Part shown: piece by piece, positions 35,629 to 45,712 of the stretch
Position numbering within the stretch: the first letter of the stretch is position 1
Layout: every line of letters starts with the position of its first letter
Source of the DNA: Commensalibacter papalotli
GTDB taxonomy: Bacteria; Pseudomonadota; Alphaproteobacteria; Acetobacterales; Acetobacteraceae
Assembly (NCBI RefSeq): GCF_947179115.1
Contig: NZ_CAMXCI010000002.1
Location: 248,001-312,000, forward strand
Direction of reading: 5' to 3'
Length of the DNA: 64,000 nt
Made by a program: the position numbers and the translations under genes
The notes under the pieces: model-generated
Told to the model about the DNA's origin: nothing
Database searches by the model: none
What the model saw: the letters and a program-made list of their open reading frames with translations, nothing else

Positions 35629-36306
35629 TTATTCTCTGTGAAGAATTTTATCTGTTATAAAAGAAAAAGTTTTTTTTGCTTTAAATTGTTCTCTTAAAGC
35701 ATCTTCATGATAATGATGTTGAACCCAAGTTAAAAAATTACTTTTACCGTGGGTTTCTTGAAAATAATAAACAAAAAACTGATCTAAAATTCCAGTTTTG
35801 GCTTGTTTAAAGTGACCATATTTCCAAGAAAGTTGGCTAATAGCCTTTTCTATCGTTTTATGCTCAAATAACATGATTAAAGCTGAGACCAAACCTGCAC
35901 GATCTGCGCCAGATTTACAATGAATTAAAATTGGAAATTCGAGTGTTGGATAAATTGCAGCAAGATTCAAGATACGATCTTTATGAGGAGCGCCACGGCT
36001 TTCAAATGGTAAATCAAGCTGTGTTATCCCAAGTTGTTTTGCAGCATTACGAGATAAAGCATCTGATCCACAATCTCGTTGACCACGTAGATTAATAATC
36101 GTTTTTATATGATATTTTTGCGAAAATTTGCGTAATCGGCTGGGCGTTGGATGGTTACAACGATATACTTTATTTGGGATTACGGTGTTAAAATTTGTCC
36201 ATACCAGTCTAAAAATTGAATGATCAATAAATAGGCTGTCTAACCATGCTTTAAAATGGTCAGAGAAACGTATAAGGGATGGATCAAATGGAATTTTCTT
36301 GCTCAT
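35629..36306 (-). CDS. Tyrosine/dual-specificity phosphatase-like protein
   Basis: A 225-residue protein with the Cys-based phosphatase loop HCKSGADRAG (catalytic Cys130, Arg136) and the upstream KTIINLRGQRD segment typical of DSP-like and siw14-type phosphatases. The candidate general acid region lies in LDLPFESRGAP. No signal peptide. The gene lies 18 bases downstream of sdhB and is probably co-transcribed with the SDH operon. The substrate is unknown (phosphoprotein, lipid or inositol phosphate are possible). Confidence 0.8.
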   Translation of the reverse strand: MSKKIPFDPSLIRFSDHFKAWLDSLFIDHSIFRLVWTNFNTVIPNKVYRCNHPTPSRLRKFSQKYHIKTIINLRGQRDCGSDALSRNAAKQLGITQLDLPFESRGAPHKDRILNLAAIYPTLEFPILIHCKSGADRAGLVSALIMLFEHKTIEKAISQLSWKYGHFKQAKTGILDQFFVYYFQETHGKSNFLTWVQHHYHEDALREQFKAKKTFSFITDKILHRE

Positions 36307-36324
36307 GATCCATCCTTATAGGAT

Positions 36325-37107
36325 TTACATCTTACGTTCAACCTGTAAATGCTTTAACTCAGCAATTGCTTTTGCAGGGTTTAATCCTTTTGGACAGGTT
36401 TGTGTACAGTTCATAATTGTACGACAAGCATATAAACGCATAGAATCTTCTAACTCACTTAGACGCTCTCCAGCGTATTCATCACGGCTATCTGAAACCC
36501 AACGCATGGCAGCCAATAAAACTGCTGGGCCTAAATACTTGTCACCATTCCACCAATAAGATGGGCAGGATGTTGAACAACAAAAACATAAAACGCATTC
36601 ATAAAGACCATCAAGCTTTTTGCGTTCATCTTCACTTTGCAAACGCTCTTTATCAGGTGGAGGAGGCGTATCTGCTTTTAACCAAGGATCGATTTCGCGT
36701 AATTGCGCATAGGGGCCACTAAGATCCGGGATAAGATCTTTGACTACAGGCATATGAGGCAAAGGATAAATTGGCACGTCAGAGTTAATATCTTTGATAT
36801 ATTTCAAACATGCCAGCGTGTTATGCCCGTCAATATTCATTGCACATGAACCACAAACCCCTTCGCGACAAGAACGGCGGAATGATAGAGTGGGGTCAAT
36901 TTCATTTTTGATATAAATCAGTGCATCCAATACCATAGGGCCGATTTTATCTAAATCAACTTCATAAGTATCTGTAACAGGATTACGATCATCGTCAGGA
37001 CTCCAACGATAGATTTTAAACCGTTTAACATTTTTTGCATCAGGCGCCGCGTGGAAAGTTTTACCAACACCAATACGGCTATTTTGAGGTAATCTTAATT
37101 CAACCAT
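36325..37107 (-). CDS. sdhB: Succinate dehydrogenase iron-sulfur subunit
   Basis: A 260-residue subunit. The [2Fe-2S] cysteines are in SCREGVCGSCAMNIDG with a later LAC. The C-terminal [4Fe-4S] and [3Fe-4S] sites are in CVLCFCCSTSCPSYWW and CRTIMNCTQTCPKGLNP. It passes electrons from SdhA to ubiquinone. Typical alphaproteobacterial length. It starts 22 bases after sdhA. Confidence 0.96.
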   Translation of the reverse strand: MVELRLPQNSRIGVGKTFHAAPDAKNVKRFKIYRWSPDDDRNPVTDTYEVDLDKIGPMVLDALIYIKNEIDPTLSFRRSCREGVCGSCAMNIDGHNTLACLKYIKDINSDVPIYPLPHMPVVKDLIPDLSGPYAQLREIDPWLKADTPPPPDKERLQSEDERKKLDGLYECVLCFCCSTSCPSYWWNGDKYLGPAVLLAAMRWVSDSRDEYAGERLSELEDSMRLYACRTIMNCTQTCPKGLNPAKAIAELKHLQVERKM

Positions 37108-37129
37108 AATTTTTTAGCCTTTCTTTATC

Positions 37130-38941
37130 TTAATATACCCGTTTTTTTGGTGGAAAGGTTTGAACCTCATCCGTCAGTGTGTTCATATGAACAGGACGAT
37201 AGCTTAAGGAAACTTCACCCTTGTTATTAAGGAAAGAAACAGTGTGTTTTAACCAATCTTTGTCATCACGTTCTTCATAATCATCATGAGCGTGCGCACC
37301 ACGGCTTTCTTTGCGAGCTTCAGCACTGACCATGGTTACGGTTGCATTGGCTAGAAGGTTTTCGAATTCAAGCGCCTCCATTAAATCTGTATTCCAAATT
37401 AATGATTCATCTGCAACAGAAATATCAGCAAGCTCAGGCCAAAGTTTTTCGATTTTCTCAACACCGCCTTTGAGGTTTTCATTATTACGGAAAACAGCTG
37501 CATGGCGTTGCATAGTGCGTTGTAATGAATCGCGCATTTGTGCCACTCTGGTATTGCCTTTGGCATATCGAAGCGCATCTAAACGTGCGATTGCGTCTTC
37601 ACCAGCTTTTTCGGGTAATGGAGCAATATGGCTATTTGGTTTTACGATTTCTTTGGCACGTAATGCAGCAGCACGACCGAATACGATCAAATCAAGCAAA
37701 GAGTTTGTCCCAAGACGGTTTGCACCATGAACCGAAACGCAGGCAGCTTCACCAACGGCCATTAGGCCTGGAACTGTTGCATCAGGATTCTCTTTGGTTG
37801 GGCGGATAACTTCGGCATGGATATTGGTTGGAATTCCGCCCATATTATAATGTACGGTTGGTAATACAGGAACAGGATCTTTGGTTACATCAATCCCAGC
37901 AAAAACTTTCGACGTTTCAACGATACTAGGTAGGCGTTCATGTAAAATATCAGCACCAAGATGCTCCAAATGCAGCATAATATGGTCTTTATTTGGACCA
38001 CAACCACGCCCCTCGTTAATTTCAACGATCATAGCTCGAGATACAACATCACGAGAAGCAAGATCTTTGGCGTGTGGAGCATAGCGTTCCATGAAACGTT
38101 CACCTTCAGAGTTGGTCAGATATCCACCTTCACCACGACAACCTTCGGTTAATAGACAACCTGCTGGGAAAATACCTGTTGGATGGAATTGTACGAATTC
38201 CATATCTTGAGTTGGAATGCCAGCGCGCATTGCCATTGCATTACCGTCACCAGTACAAGTATGCGCAGAAGTACAAGATTGAAAAGCACGTCCATAACCA
38301 CCTGTGGCAAGCACAACGAGATTAGCACGGAAACGGTGCATAGTGCCATCATCAAGGCACCAAGCCATAACGCCTTTACAAGCCCCTTTGTCATCCATAA
38401 TTAAATCAATGGCAAAATACTCAATAAAGAATTCAACATCGTGTTTTAAGCTTTGTTGGTATAAAGTGTGTAAAATTGCATGCCCTGTTCTATCTGCGGC
38501 AGCACAAGCACGTTGCACAGGCTCTTTACCGAAATCGCGCATATGCCCACCAAAAGGACGTTGATAAATTCTTCCGTCTTCGGTGCGGGTAAAAGGAACT
38601 CCCATATGTTCAAGTTCATAAACAGCAGGAACCGCCTCGCGGCACAAATATTCAATAGCGTCTTGGTCGCCCAGCCAGTCTGATCCTTTGATGGTATCAT
38701 ACATATGCCATTGCCAATGATCCTCTGCCATATTTCCCAAAGATGCAGCAATTCCCCCTTGGGCAGCAGTTGTATGGCTGCGTGTCGGGAAAACTTTGGT
38801 AATACAAGCAGTTTTCAGCCCAGCAGCACCCATTCCTAGTGTAGCACGAAGTCCAGAGCCACCAGCGCCAACAACAATAACGTCATATGCATGATCAACA
38901 ATGCGATAACTGCGTTGTGAAGGTAAGGTTATGGTATTCAT
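37130..38941 (-). CDS. sdhA: Succinate dehydrogenase flavoprotein subunit
   Basis: A 603-residue flavoprotein. The dinucleotide fold VVGAGGSGLRATLGM is near residues 24-38 and the covalent FAD segment RSHTTAAQGGIAASLGN about 54-70, where the His is the flavin attachment site. Substrate and catalytic blocks include FVQFHPTGIFPAGCLLTEG, PTVHYNMGGIPTN and GANRLGTNSLLDLIVFG. It oxidises succinate to fumarate in the TCA cycle. It lies between sdhD and sdhB in the minus-strand operon. Confidence 0.97.
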   Translation of the reverse strand: MNTITLPSQRSYRIVDHAYDVIVVGAGGSGLRATLGMGAAGLKTACITKVFPTRSHTTAAQGGIAASLGNMAEDHWQWHMYDTIKGSDWLGDQDAIEYLCREAVPAVYELEHMGVPFTRTEDGRIYQRPFGGHMRDFGKEPVQRACAAADRTGHAILHTLYQQSLKHDVEFFIEYFAIDLIMDDKGACKGVMAWCLDDGTMHRFRANLVVLATGGYGRAFQSCTSAHTCTGDGNAMAMRAGIPTQDMEFVQFHPTGIFPAGCLLTEGCRGEGGYLTNSEGERFMERYAPHAKDLASRDVVSRAMIVEINEGRGCGPNKDHIMLHLEHLGADILHERLPSIVETSKVFAGIDVTKDPVPVLPTVHYNMGGIPTNIHAEVIRPTKENPDATVPGLMAVGEAACVSVHGANRLGTNSLLDLIVFGRAAALRAKEIVKPNSHIAPLPEKAGEDAIARLDALRYAKGNTRVAQMRDSLQRTMQRHAAVFRNNENLKGGVEKIEKLWPELADISVADESLIWNTDLMEALEFENLLANATVTMVSAEARKESRGAHAHDDYEERDDKDWLKHTVSFLNNKGEVSLSYRPVHMNTLTDEVQTFPPKKRVY

Positions 38942-38975
38942 TATTTAATATATCCTGTTTCTTTTATTTTTTTGA

Positions 38976-39386
38976 TTATTTTTTTGCAGGGGCCAAAGCA
39001 AGCTTTAGAATGGAAATAACGGATAATAACCCCAAAAAGAAAGTTCCGCCTTTGATAATTAAGTCAAGGATAGTTTTGTTTTTACCACGAGAATAGTCGC
39101 TGGTGATGACTTGTAAACCCATTTGCATATGATGAAAGGTTAAGATCATCAAAGAAAGTAAAAGAACAGTATTAACAGGTTTACCAGCCCATTGCACAAC
39201 AGTTTTATGGTCTGCATCAGCTAGTCTTAACATTTGAATGACAAACCAAATGGACAAAGGTGCACTGCCAATAGCGGTAAGGCGTTCTGCTTTCCAATGC
39301 TCAACAATATGGTGGCTGGCACCTAGTTGGCGCATACGACCTAAGTTCGAGCGTAAAATTTTTGGGTGATCGAAAGAATTAGTCAC
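38976..39386 (-). CDS. sdhD: Succinate dehydrogenase membrane anchor SdhD
   Basis: A 136-residue protein with three hydrophobic helices. LGASHHIVEHWKAERLTAIG near residue 20 is the typical SdhD start. The heme/quinone region holds the His in LTFHHMQMGLQVITSDY. It anchors SdhAB with SdhC. It sits 77 bases after sdhC and 34 bases before sdhA. Confidence 0.9.
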   Translation of the reverse strand: MTNSFDHPKILRSNLGRMRQLGASHHIVEHWKAERLTAIGSAPLSIWFVIQMLRLADADHKTVVQWAGKPVNTVLLLSLMILTFHHMQMGLQVITSDYSRGKNKTILDLIIKGGTFFLGLLSVISILKLALAPAKK

Positions 39387-39463
39387 TAATATTTTCTCCT
39401 AAGAAAATAAGTAATAAATTAAAGAATTATGGATGTTGAGTGATAATATAATTAAAGAATTTA

Positions 39464-39916
39464 TTACTTTTTCTTTTTACGTAAACGCTTGCCTATAATA
39501 ATGGTCCATAACCCAAGGGTTAACGCAGTAATGCTGATAATATCTATTTTACTGTCTTTGTTAATTTCTTCTTTTTCCAAACGTTTAGCAGTGCTATCCC
39601 AAACTAGATGACGGATGCCTCGGATAAAGTGCAAAAAGAATGAAACAGAAAAACCAAAAAGAACCAGTTGCCCAGGAAAACTGCCTGTTAGTTTTTGAAC
39701 TTTTTTAAAGGGTTTAGGCCCCTTAGCAGCAGAAGCCAGCCATACAACCATAATGGCTGATCCAAAAGATAAGGCAGCCCCTGTGACACGATTTAAAATA
39801 GACAGTGTCATTGACGGGATTGGTTTGTAAACTTGCAAATGTGGTGACATAGGTCGTTTTTTAAGAGAGCCGTCGCTGGTATGGCCAACATAAAAAGTTT
39901 CGCGTATATCCGACAT
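39464..39916 (-). CDS. sdhC: Succinate dehydrogenase cytochrome b556 subunit SdhC
   Basis: A 150-residue protein. The N-terminal RPMSPHLQVYKPIPSMTLSI and NRVTGAALSFGSAI are diagnostic of SdhC. The heme ligand His lies in FSVSFFLHFIRGIRHLVWD. Three membrane helices. It is the first gene of the sdhCDAB operon. A charged Lys/Arg-rich tail (RLRKKKK) ends the protein. Confidence 0.92.
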   Translation of the reverse strand: MSDIRETFYVGHTSDGSLKKRPMSPHLQVYKPIPSMTLSILNRVTGAALSFGSAIMVVWLASAAKGPKPFKKVQKLTGSFPGQLVLFGFSVSFFLHFIRGIRHLVWDSTAKRLEKEEINKDSKIDIISITALTLGLWTIIIGKRLRKKKK

Positions 39917-40348
39917 AATTAATTCCTAATGTATCATTTTCGACATGGTGCCGAGAAAAACTATTTTGATGCCAAAGTATACCGCGTAATTAAATCGGTC
40001 TAGTCAATTAATTAGGAGAAACAGGTTTTTTTGATCAAAAAATGATAATTTCTTGCATGAAAGATATTATTTGAGTTTTATCTAATTTATTTGATGATGT
40101 GACTGTTATTGTTCAATAATCTGATGAGGAAGCATTGCAGGTAATTGAGCAGTTATTTTTAAAACATGAACCAACAAACAATGTAATTTATAATATAAAT
40201 AGTTCAGTGACTCATATTCCAGCACAAAATAATTTTTATATAATTATAAAAATATATGCTAGCTATAGATGGTTTTCAGACTAATTAGACAGTAAAAAAG
40301 GCGAGAATAAACTCGCCTTTAATTAATCTATAAACTTCTGAGGAGTAA
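39917..40348. other. Spacer upstream of sdhC and downstream of asd
   Basis: About 430 bases. It contains the asd terminator at 40294-40320. The plus-strand stretch 40075-40284 reads as a coding-like peptide interrupted by an in-frame stop at about 40117-40119, with codon usage like real genes (SDEEALQVIEQLF), so it may be debris of a lost gene. The sdh promoter must also lie here, but I see no clear boxes. Confidence 0.5.
40294..40320 (-). terminator. Intrinsic terminator of asd
   Basis: On the minus strand the stem AAAGGCGAG (from 40320-40312) pairs with CTCGCCTTT (40305-40297) with a six-base loop, and the run of T residues continues to 40294. It lies 29 bases after the asd stop codon. The stem is symmetrical enough to act in both directions. 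Confidence 0.85.
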
Positions 40349-41371
40349 TTATTTTTTGGAAACTAAATTCTGTTCAACCATTGATTCTGCAATTTGCACA
40401 GTATTTAACGCAGCCCCTTTACGAAGGTTATCGGATACGCACCAAAAAGCTAAACCATTAGGAACGGTTGGATCAACGCGTAATCTGGAAACATAAGATG
40501 CGTCTTCACCAGCAGCTTCGATTTGGGTAACATAGCCTTCATCTTGGCGTTCATCGTACAAAATTACACCATCAGCATTACGCAGTGCTTTGCGCGCTTT
40601 TTCAAGATCAACAGGGCGCTCACACTCAATGGTGATTGCTTCACCATGACCAATGAAAACGGGAACACGAACACAGGTTGCAACAACAGCAATATCTGGA
40701 TCCAGAATTTTTCTGGTCTCAACTGTCATTTTCCATTCTTCTTTGGTAAACCCATCATCCATAAATTTATCAATATGAGGAATACAGTTAAATGCGATTT
40801 GTTTGGTAAAATTACCGCGTGTAATGCTTTCTCCAATTAAAGAAGCTTTGGTTTGATTAAAGAGCTCATCCATCCCTTTTTTACCTGCACCACCTGTTGC
40901 TTGATAAGTAGAGACCACGACTCTTTTGATTTTAAAAAGCTCATGTAAAGGTTTTAATGCCACTACCATTTGAATGGTAGAGCAGTTGGGATTCGCAATA
41001 ATATTCCGTTTTGCTTTTTTTAAAGCTTCTGGATTGACCTCTGGAACCACCAAAGGAACATCGGGTTCCATACGGAAATAAGAGGTGTTATCAACGACAA
41101 TACATCCAGCTTCAGCAGCTTTGGGTGCATAAATGGCTGAAACAGAGGCTCCAGCAGAAGCTAATACGAAATCCCATCCCTTAAAGTCAAAGGTTTCAAG
41201 ATTTTGAATCTTAAGAACTTTTTTATCGCCAAAAGAAATTTCTTTGCCAGTAGAACGAGGAGAGGCAAGCGCTGCAATATCATCAATTGGAAAGTCCCGT
41301 TCAGCAAGAATTTTTAAAATTTCTCTGCCAACAGCTCCTGTGGCGCCCATAACGGCTACGCGATAACCCAT
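40349..41371 (-). CDS. asd: Aspartate-semialdehyde dehydrogenase
   Basis: A 340-residue enzyme. The NADP-binding motif GATGAVGREIL is at residues 8-18, the catalytic cysteine is in IIANPNCSTIQM (about 130), and the substrate arginine and histidine segments are in CIPHIDKF and VRVPVFIGHGEAITIE. It makes aspartate semialdehyde for lysine/DAP, threonine and methionine. Monocistronic, with its own terminator, and divergent from zapE. Confidence 0.96.
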   Translation of the reverse strand: MGYRVAVMGATGAVGREILKILAERDFPIDDIAALASPRSTGKEISFGDKKVLKIQNLETFDFKGWDFVLASAGASVSAIYAPKAAEAGCIVVDNTSYFRMEPDVPLVVPEVNPEALKKAKRNIIANPNCSTIQMVVALKPLHELFKIKRVVVSTYQATGGAGKKGMDELFNQTKASLIGESITRGNFTKQIAFNCIPHIDKFMDDGFTKEEWKMTVETRKILDPDIAVVATCVRVPVFIGHGEAITIECERPVDLEKARKALRNADGVILYDERQDEGYVTQIEAAGEDASYVSRLRVDPTVPNGLAFWCVSDNLRKGAALNTVQIAESMVEQNLVSKK

Positions 41372-41587
41372 AGTTCTTTTATCCTTAGATTTAGGTTCTT
41401 AAATTTTAAAACGGAATTTAATACTTTACCTGTTTATTTTTGGATGTAAACGAAGAAAACCAAATTCATAAAAATAGATCACGATTGTAGGAGATATGCA
41501 AAAAAAACTATGAATTTTTATAGTTCCCTTTAAAAAGGAAAAGACAAAGTTTAACGAGTTTTGACCTAAGAATATAAAGAGTAGCGT

Positions 41588-42706
41588 ATGAATTTGCCAA
41601 GCAATGTTTATCAGGCAAGAGTAAAGGCAGGAATTTTAAAACAAGATAATGCGCAACAAAATGTTGTTATGTTATTGGATCAGTTATGTAAATCATTAGC
41701 CACGTATCAACCATCAGTGCATTCTAGTGGAGGTATGTTTGGCTCTTTTAAAAGTCTATGGCAAAAGCCTCTTCCCCCTCCAAAAGGGATTTATTTGGTA
41801 GGTTCTGTTGGGCGGGGTAAGTCTATGTTGATGGATCTTTTTTATGAGCAGGTTCCAGTTCAGCATAAACTTAGAACTCATTTTCATATCTTTATGCAAG
41901 ACACTTACAAAAGATTTCATACGTTAAAACAACAATCGGGAAAAGGGGGCGATCCAATTCCTGATTTAGCCAAAGAGTTGGCGCAAAAAGCATGGTTACT
42001 TTGTTTTGATGAGTTTCAAATTAATGATATTGCGGATGCGGTTTTATTAGGGCGTTTATTTGAGCAACTTTTTGCACTAGGTGTTGTGGTTGTTGCGACC
42101 TCTAATGTAAAAATAGAGGGGCTTTTTCAAAATAGACCTGGGTCTGATGCGTTTAAACCCTTTATAAAAGTGTTATCTCAACAAATGACTCAGATAGAAC
42201 TGAATGCAGCTCAAGATTATCGTCTGGGTCGTCCCGAGGATGAAAAGCGTTGGTTGGTGCCTTGTAATCAAGAAAATAAAGAACGTTTAGATCATGTGTT
42301 TTTAAATGAAACTCATGGTCGGCCCGTCAAAGAAGAAACCTTAATGGTTATGGGTAGAGCACTTCATGTTCCTTGTGCCTGCGGGGTTGTGGCACGGTTT
42401 TCATTCCAAGATTTATGTGATGTTGCCTTGGGTGTTGGGGATTATTTGGTTCTTGCTCAACGCTTTAAAACAATTATTTTAGATGATATTCCACAGTTCA
42501 ATCCTGAAAATATGAACGTTATAGAGCGTTTTACGATGTTAATTGACGTGTTATATGAGCAAAATGTTAAATTATATGTTTCTGCAGAAGCTGACTTAGA
42601 AGAGATTTATCGTAAAGAAGATCGCAGAGCTTTTTTTGAGCGTACAATTTCCCGCTTGAATGAAATGCAGGGACAAAACTGGGGAATTACAATGCGGGGC
42701 CGCTAA
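41588..42706 (+). CDS. zapE: Cell division ATPase ZapE (AFG1-like)
   Basis: A 372-residue AAA-type ATPase. The family-specific start (VYQARVKAGILKQDNAQQN), Walker A GSVGRGKSMLMDLF (about residues 72-85), LRTHFHIFMQD, and Walker B LLCFDEFQINDIADA are all present, and FERTISRLNEMQ closes the protein. AFG1-family proteins include E. coli ZapE, which binds the Z-ring, and mitochondrial LACE1, linked to respiratory complex turnover. It stands upstream of sucA in the same direction. Confidence 0.9.
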   Translation: MNLPSNVYQARVKAGILKQDNAQQNVVMLLDQLCKSLATYQPSVHSSGGMFGSFKSLWQKPLPPPKGIYLVGSVGRGKSMLMDLFYEQVPVQHKLRTHFHIFMQDTYKRFHTLKQQSGKGGDPIPDLAKELAQKAWLLCFDEFQINDIADAVLLGRLFEQLFALGVVVVATSNVKIEGLFQNRPGSDAFKPFIKVLSQQMTQIELNAAQDYRLGRPEDEKRWLVPCNQENKERLDHVFLNETHGRPVKEETLMVMGRALHVPCACGVVARFSFQDLCDVALGVGDYLVLAQRFKTIILDDIPQFNPENMNVIERFTMLIDVLYEQNVKLYVSAEADLEEIYRKEDRRAFFERTISRLNEMQGQNWGITMRGR

Positions 42707-42778
42707 CTATTATTACCTTGTTCATTATAATGAGGTATATAAGCGGTTGATAAAAGCTTAAAGTAAGGAAGAAAAAAG

Positions 42779-45661
42779 ATGGCGATGAAAGATCATATTG
42801 CAAGTGTGTTCAGCGGATCGAACAGTGCCTATCTTGCGGATTTGTATGCACAGTGGGTAGAAGACCCTCACAGTGTTGATCCTTCATTTTCTGAATTGTT
42901 TGTGGCAATGGATGATGCCCAACATATTATCACAAAAGATGCCAGAGGGGCTTCTTGGTCTCCACGTCCTTTGACCGAAGTTGAGATTGAAGGAGATGAA
43001 GCTGTTAATACTGATGCTCCTAAAACCGAGAAATCTATAAAAGGACAGATCACTCAAGCCGCATATGATAGTATACGTGCTATACAGTTGATTAATGCTT
43101 ATCGTGTTTTTGGACATCAATATGCACAACTTGACCCTTTACAACTTGAACAAAGACCTTTGGTTGTAGAGCTGGATCCTCAAAGATATGGTTTTACTGC
43201 TCAAGATATGAACCGCCTTATTTTTATAGGGAATAATGCGGCTCCTTTTTTATCTAAAGAGATTCATCCGTTACGTGAAATTATTGCAGGATTACAGAAA
43301 GTATATTGTCGTTCTATTGCTTGGGAATATATGTATTTGCAAGATAATGAGCAGCGTCAATGGTTAAAACAAAAAATAGAGAAACTCGGTTCTGTTACGC
43401 TGGTTAGTGATGATAAGAAAAGAATCTTACAACAACTTACCGAAGCGGTGGGGTTTGAGGCATTTTGCCAAAAAAGATATGTGGGGGTAAAGCGTTTTGG
43501 TCTTGATGGTGGTGAAGTAACGATTCCTGCATTGCATGCCTTAATTCGCCAGGCCGTTACGCAATATGATGTAAAATCAATTGCTATGGGAATGGCTCAT
43601 CGTGGACGATTAAATGTATTAACCAATGTGATCGGTAAGCCTTTTGTTGCTTTGTTCCATGAGTTTTCGGGTGGTTCTTATAAACCAGATGGAATCCCTG
43701 GTGCAGCGGATGTGAAGTATCATCTGGGCTATCGTAAAAAAGTGGAAGTGGCAGGAAAAGAGGTGGAGCTTTCATTAGCTTTTAATCCATCTCATCTTGA
43801 AGCTGTTGGTGCGGTTGTCGAAGGGCAAGTTCGAGCAGAGCAAGATCGTGATCATCAAAAACATTTAGCTGTTCTTTTGCATGGTGATGCGGCTTTTGCT
43901 GGACAAGGGGTCGTATATGAGATTTTGGCAATGTCCCAATTGCCAGGTTATGAAACGGGTGGAACAATTCACGTTGTCACGAATAACCAAATTGGGTTTA
44001 CAACACAACCTGATGTTGCGTTCTCAGGATATTATGGCACTGATGTTGGTAAAGTAGCGCGTGCACCGATTATTCATGTGAATGGGGATGATCCAGAGGC
44101 AGTTGTCAAGGTGATGCAATTAGCGGTGGATTTCCAAGCACAATTTGCAACAGATGTTATTATTGATTTGGTTTGTTATCGTAGGAATGGTCATAATGAA
44201 TCAGACGAGCCTGCGTTTACACAACCTTTAATGTATCAAGCTATTCGTAAACGCGAAACAATTTACAAAATTTATGCAGATAAGCTTGCCCGTGAAGGGA
44301 TTTTGGTCACATCAGAGAGTGAGAAAAATTGGAATTTATTTCAAGAATATTTGCAATCAAGTTATAAAGCTTCTGAAGATTACCGTGTAAATGAAATGCA
44401 ATGGGTTACTTCAGAATGGCGAGAAATGAAATGGCGCGGCCAAGATCGTCAAGAAACGCCTACAGCTATTTCTGAGGAAATTGCACAAACAATAGGTAAG
44501 GCGCTTTCTTCTTATGCAGAAGGGTTTGAGTGTCACCCTAAATTAATACGTCAATTAGAGGCTAAGGCACAAATGTTTGCCAGTAAAGGCGGAATTGATT
44601 GGGCAACGGGTGAGGCTTTAGCATTCGGTAGTTTGTTGATAGAAGGCCATCCTGTGCGTATGACAGGTCAGGATTGCCAAAGGGGCACTTTCAGTCATCG
44701 AAATGCCGTATTATTTGATCAAATAACACAACAACCTTATATCTTATTAAACCATATTCAACCAGAACAGGCCAAGTTGGATATTTATAATTCATTTCTT
44801 TCTGAATTTGCCGTACTTGGGTTTGAATATGGTTATAGTTGCACCAACCCAAATACATTAGTGCTGTGGGAGGCTCAGTTTGGTGATTTTGCCAATGGGG
44901 CTCAGATCATCATTGATCAATTCATCAGTGCAGGTGAGAGTAAATGGTTGCAAATGTCTGGTCTGGTATTGTTATTGCCGCACTCTCAAGAAGGGCAAGG
45001 GGCTGAGCATTCTTCTGCTCGCTTGGAACGTTTTTTACAACTTTGTGGAGATGATAATATGCAGGTTTGTAATATCACAACGCCTGCGAATTATTTCCAT
45101 GCATTACGCCGTCAGATGAAACGCAATTATCGTCAACCTTTGGTAATTATGTCTCCTAAATCTTTGTTACGACATAAATTGGCACAATCACCTTTATCAG
45201 CTTTTACAGATAATACATGTTTTATGCCTGTAATTAACGAGGTTGATCCAGTGGTTAGTGATAAGAGCAAAGTCAAACGGGTCGTTTTATGTTCGGGTAA
45301 AGTTTATTATGATTTATGGATGCGTCGTCTTGATATGCGCTGTGAGCTACAATTCGAACAAGTAGCTTTGGTACGTATAGAGCAGCTTTATCCTTTCCCA
45401 GAGCGTGAATTATCCGATATTTTGTCACAATATCCGAATGCTGAGATTGTTTGGTGTCAAGAAGAGCCCGAAAATATGGGGGCATGGAATTTTGTGGATC
45501 GTAAAATTGAAAAAATTTTACGAATACTTAATCATAAATCGCCTTGTGTACAATATACAGGAAGATTGCCTGCTGCCAGTCCTGCAACAGGATTATCTTC
45601 TGTTTATAAAACAGAGCAAGAAACTCTGATTGATGAGGCCTTAGGTCATAAAAAAGCTTAA
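42779..45661 (+). CDS. sucA: 2-oxoglutarate dehydrogenase E1 component
   Basis: A 960-residue TPP enzyme. The N-terminal SucA extension contains NSAYLADLYAQWVEDP. Core blocks include AMGMAHRGRLNVLTNVIGKP, HGDAAFAGQGVVYEI, TNNQIGFTTQPDVAFSGYYG, and RRNGHNESDEPAFTQPLMY (TPP and metal binding). The transketolase domain has GQDCQRGTFSHRNAVLFDQ and the C-terminal part has WCQEEPENMGAWNF. It decarboxylates 2-oxoglutarate and transfers succinyl to SucB. It starts 73 bases after zapE with AAGGAAG upstream and is followed by sucB after 51 bases. Confidence 0.97.
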   Translation: MAMKDHIASVFSGSNSAYLADLYAQWVEDPHSVDPSFSELFVAMDDAQHIITKDARGASWSPRPLTEVEIEGDEAVNTDAPKTEKSIKGQITQAAYDSIRAIQLINAYRVFGHQYAQLDPLQLEQRPLVVELDPQRYGFTAQDMNRLIFIGNNAAPFLSKEIHPLREIIAGLQKVYCRSIAWEYMYLQDNEQRQWLKQKIEKLGSVTLVSDDKKRILQQLTEAVGFEAFCQKRYVGVKRFGLDGGEVTIPALHALIRQAVTQYDVKSIAMGMAHRGRLNVLTNVIGKPFVALFHEFSGGSYKPDGIPGAADVKYHLGYRKKVEVAGKEVELSLAFNPSHLEAVGAVVEGQVRAEQDRDHQKHLAVLLHGDAAFAGQGVVYEILAMSQLPGYETGGTIHVVTNNQIGFTTQPDVAFSGYYGTDVGKVARAPIIHVNGDDPEAVVKVMQLAVDFQAQFATDVIIDLVCYRRNGHNESDEPAFTQPLMYQAIRKRETIYKIYADKLAREGILVTSESEKNWNLFQEYLQSSYKASEDYRVNEMQWVTSEWREMKWRGQDRQETPTAISEEIAQTIGKALSSYAEGFECHPKLIRQLEAKAQMFASKGGIDWATGEALAFGSLLIEGHPVRMTGQDCQRGTFSHRNAVLFDQITQQPYILLNHIQPEQAKLDIYNSFLSEFAVLGFEYGYSCTNPNTLVLWEAQFGDFANGAQIIIDQFISAGESKWLQMSGLVLLLPHSQEGQGAEHSSARLERFLQLCGDDNMQVCNITTPANYFHALRRQMKRNYRQPLVIMSPKSLLRHKLAQSPLSAFTDNTCFMPVINEVDPVVSDKSKVKRVVLCSGKVYYDLWMRRLDMRCELQFEQVALVRIEQLYPFPERELSDILSQYPNAEIVWCQEEPENMGAWNFVDRKIEKILRILNHKSPCVQYTGRLPAASPATGLSSVYKTEQETLIDEALGHKKA

Positions 45662-45712
45662 ATTTGTTACGATAAAAATCTATGCAAGACAGAATAAGAA
45701 AGTAAGTTAATA

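Noticed and set aside
37311..38751. Several long open frames opposite sdhA
   Set aside because: They are antisense shadows of a clear sdhA gene with no own start signals.
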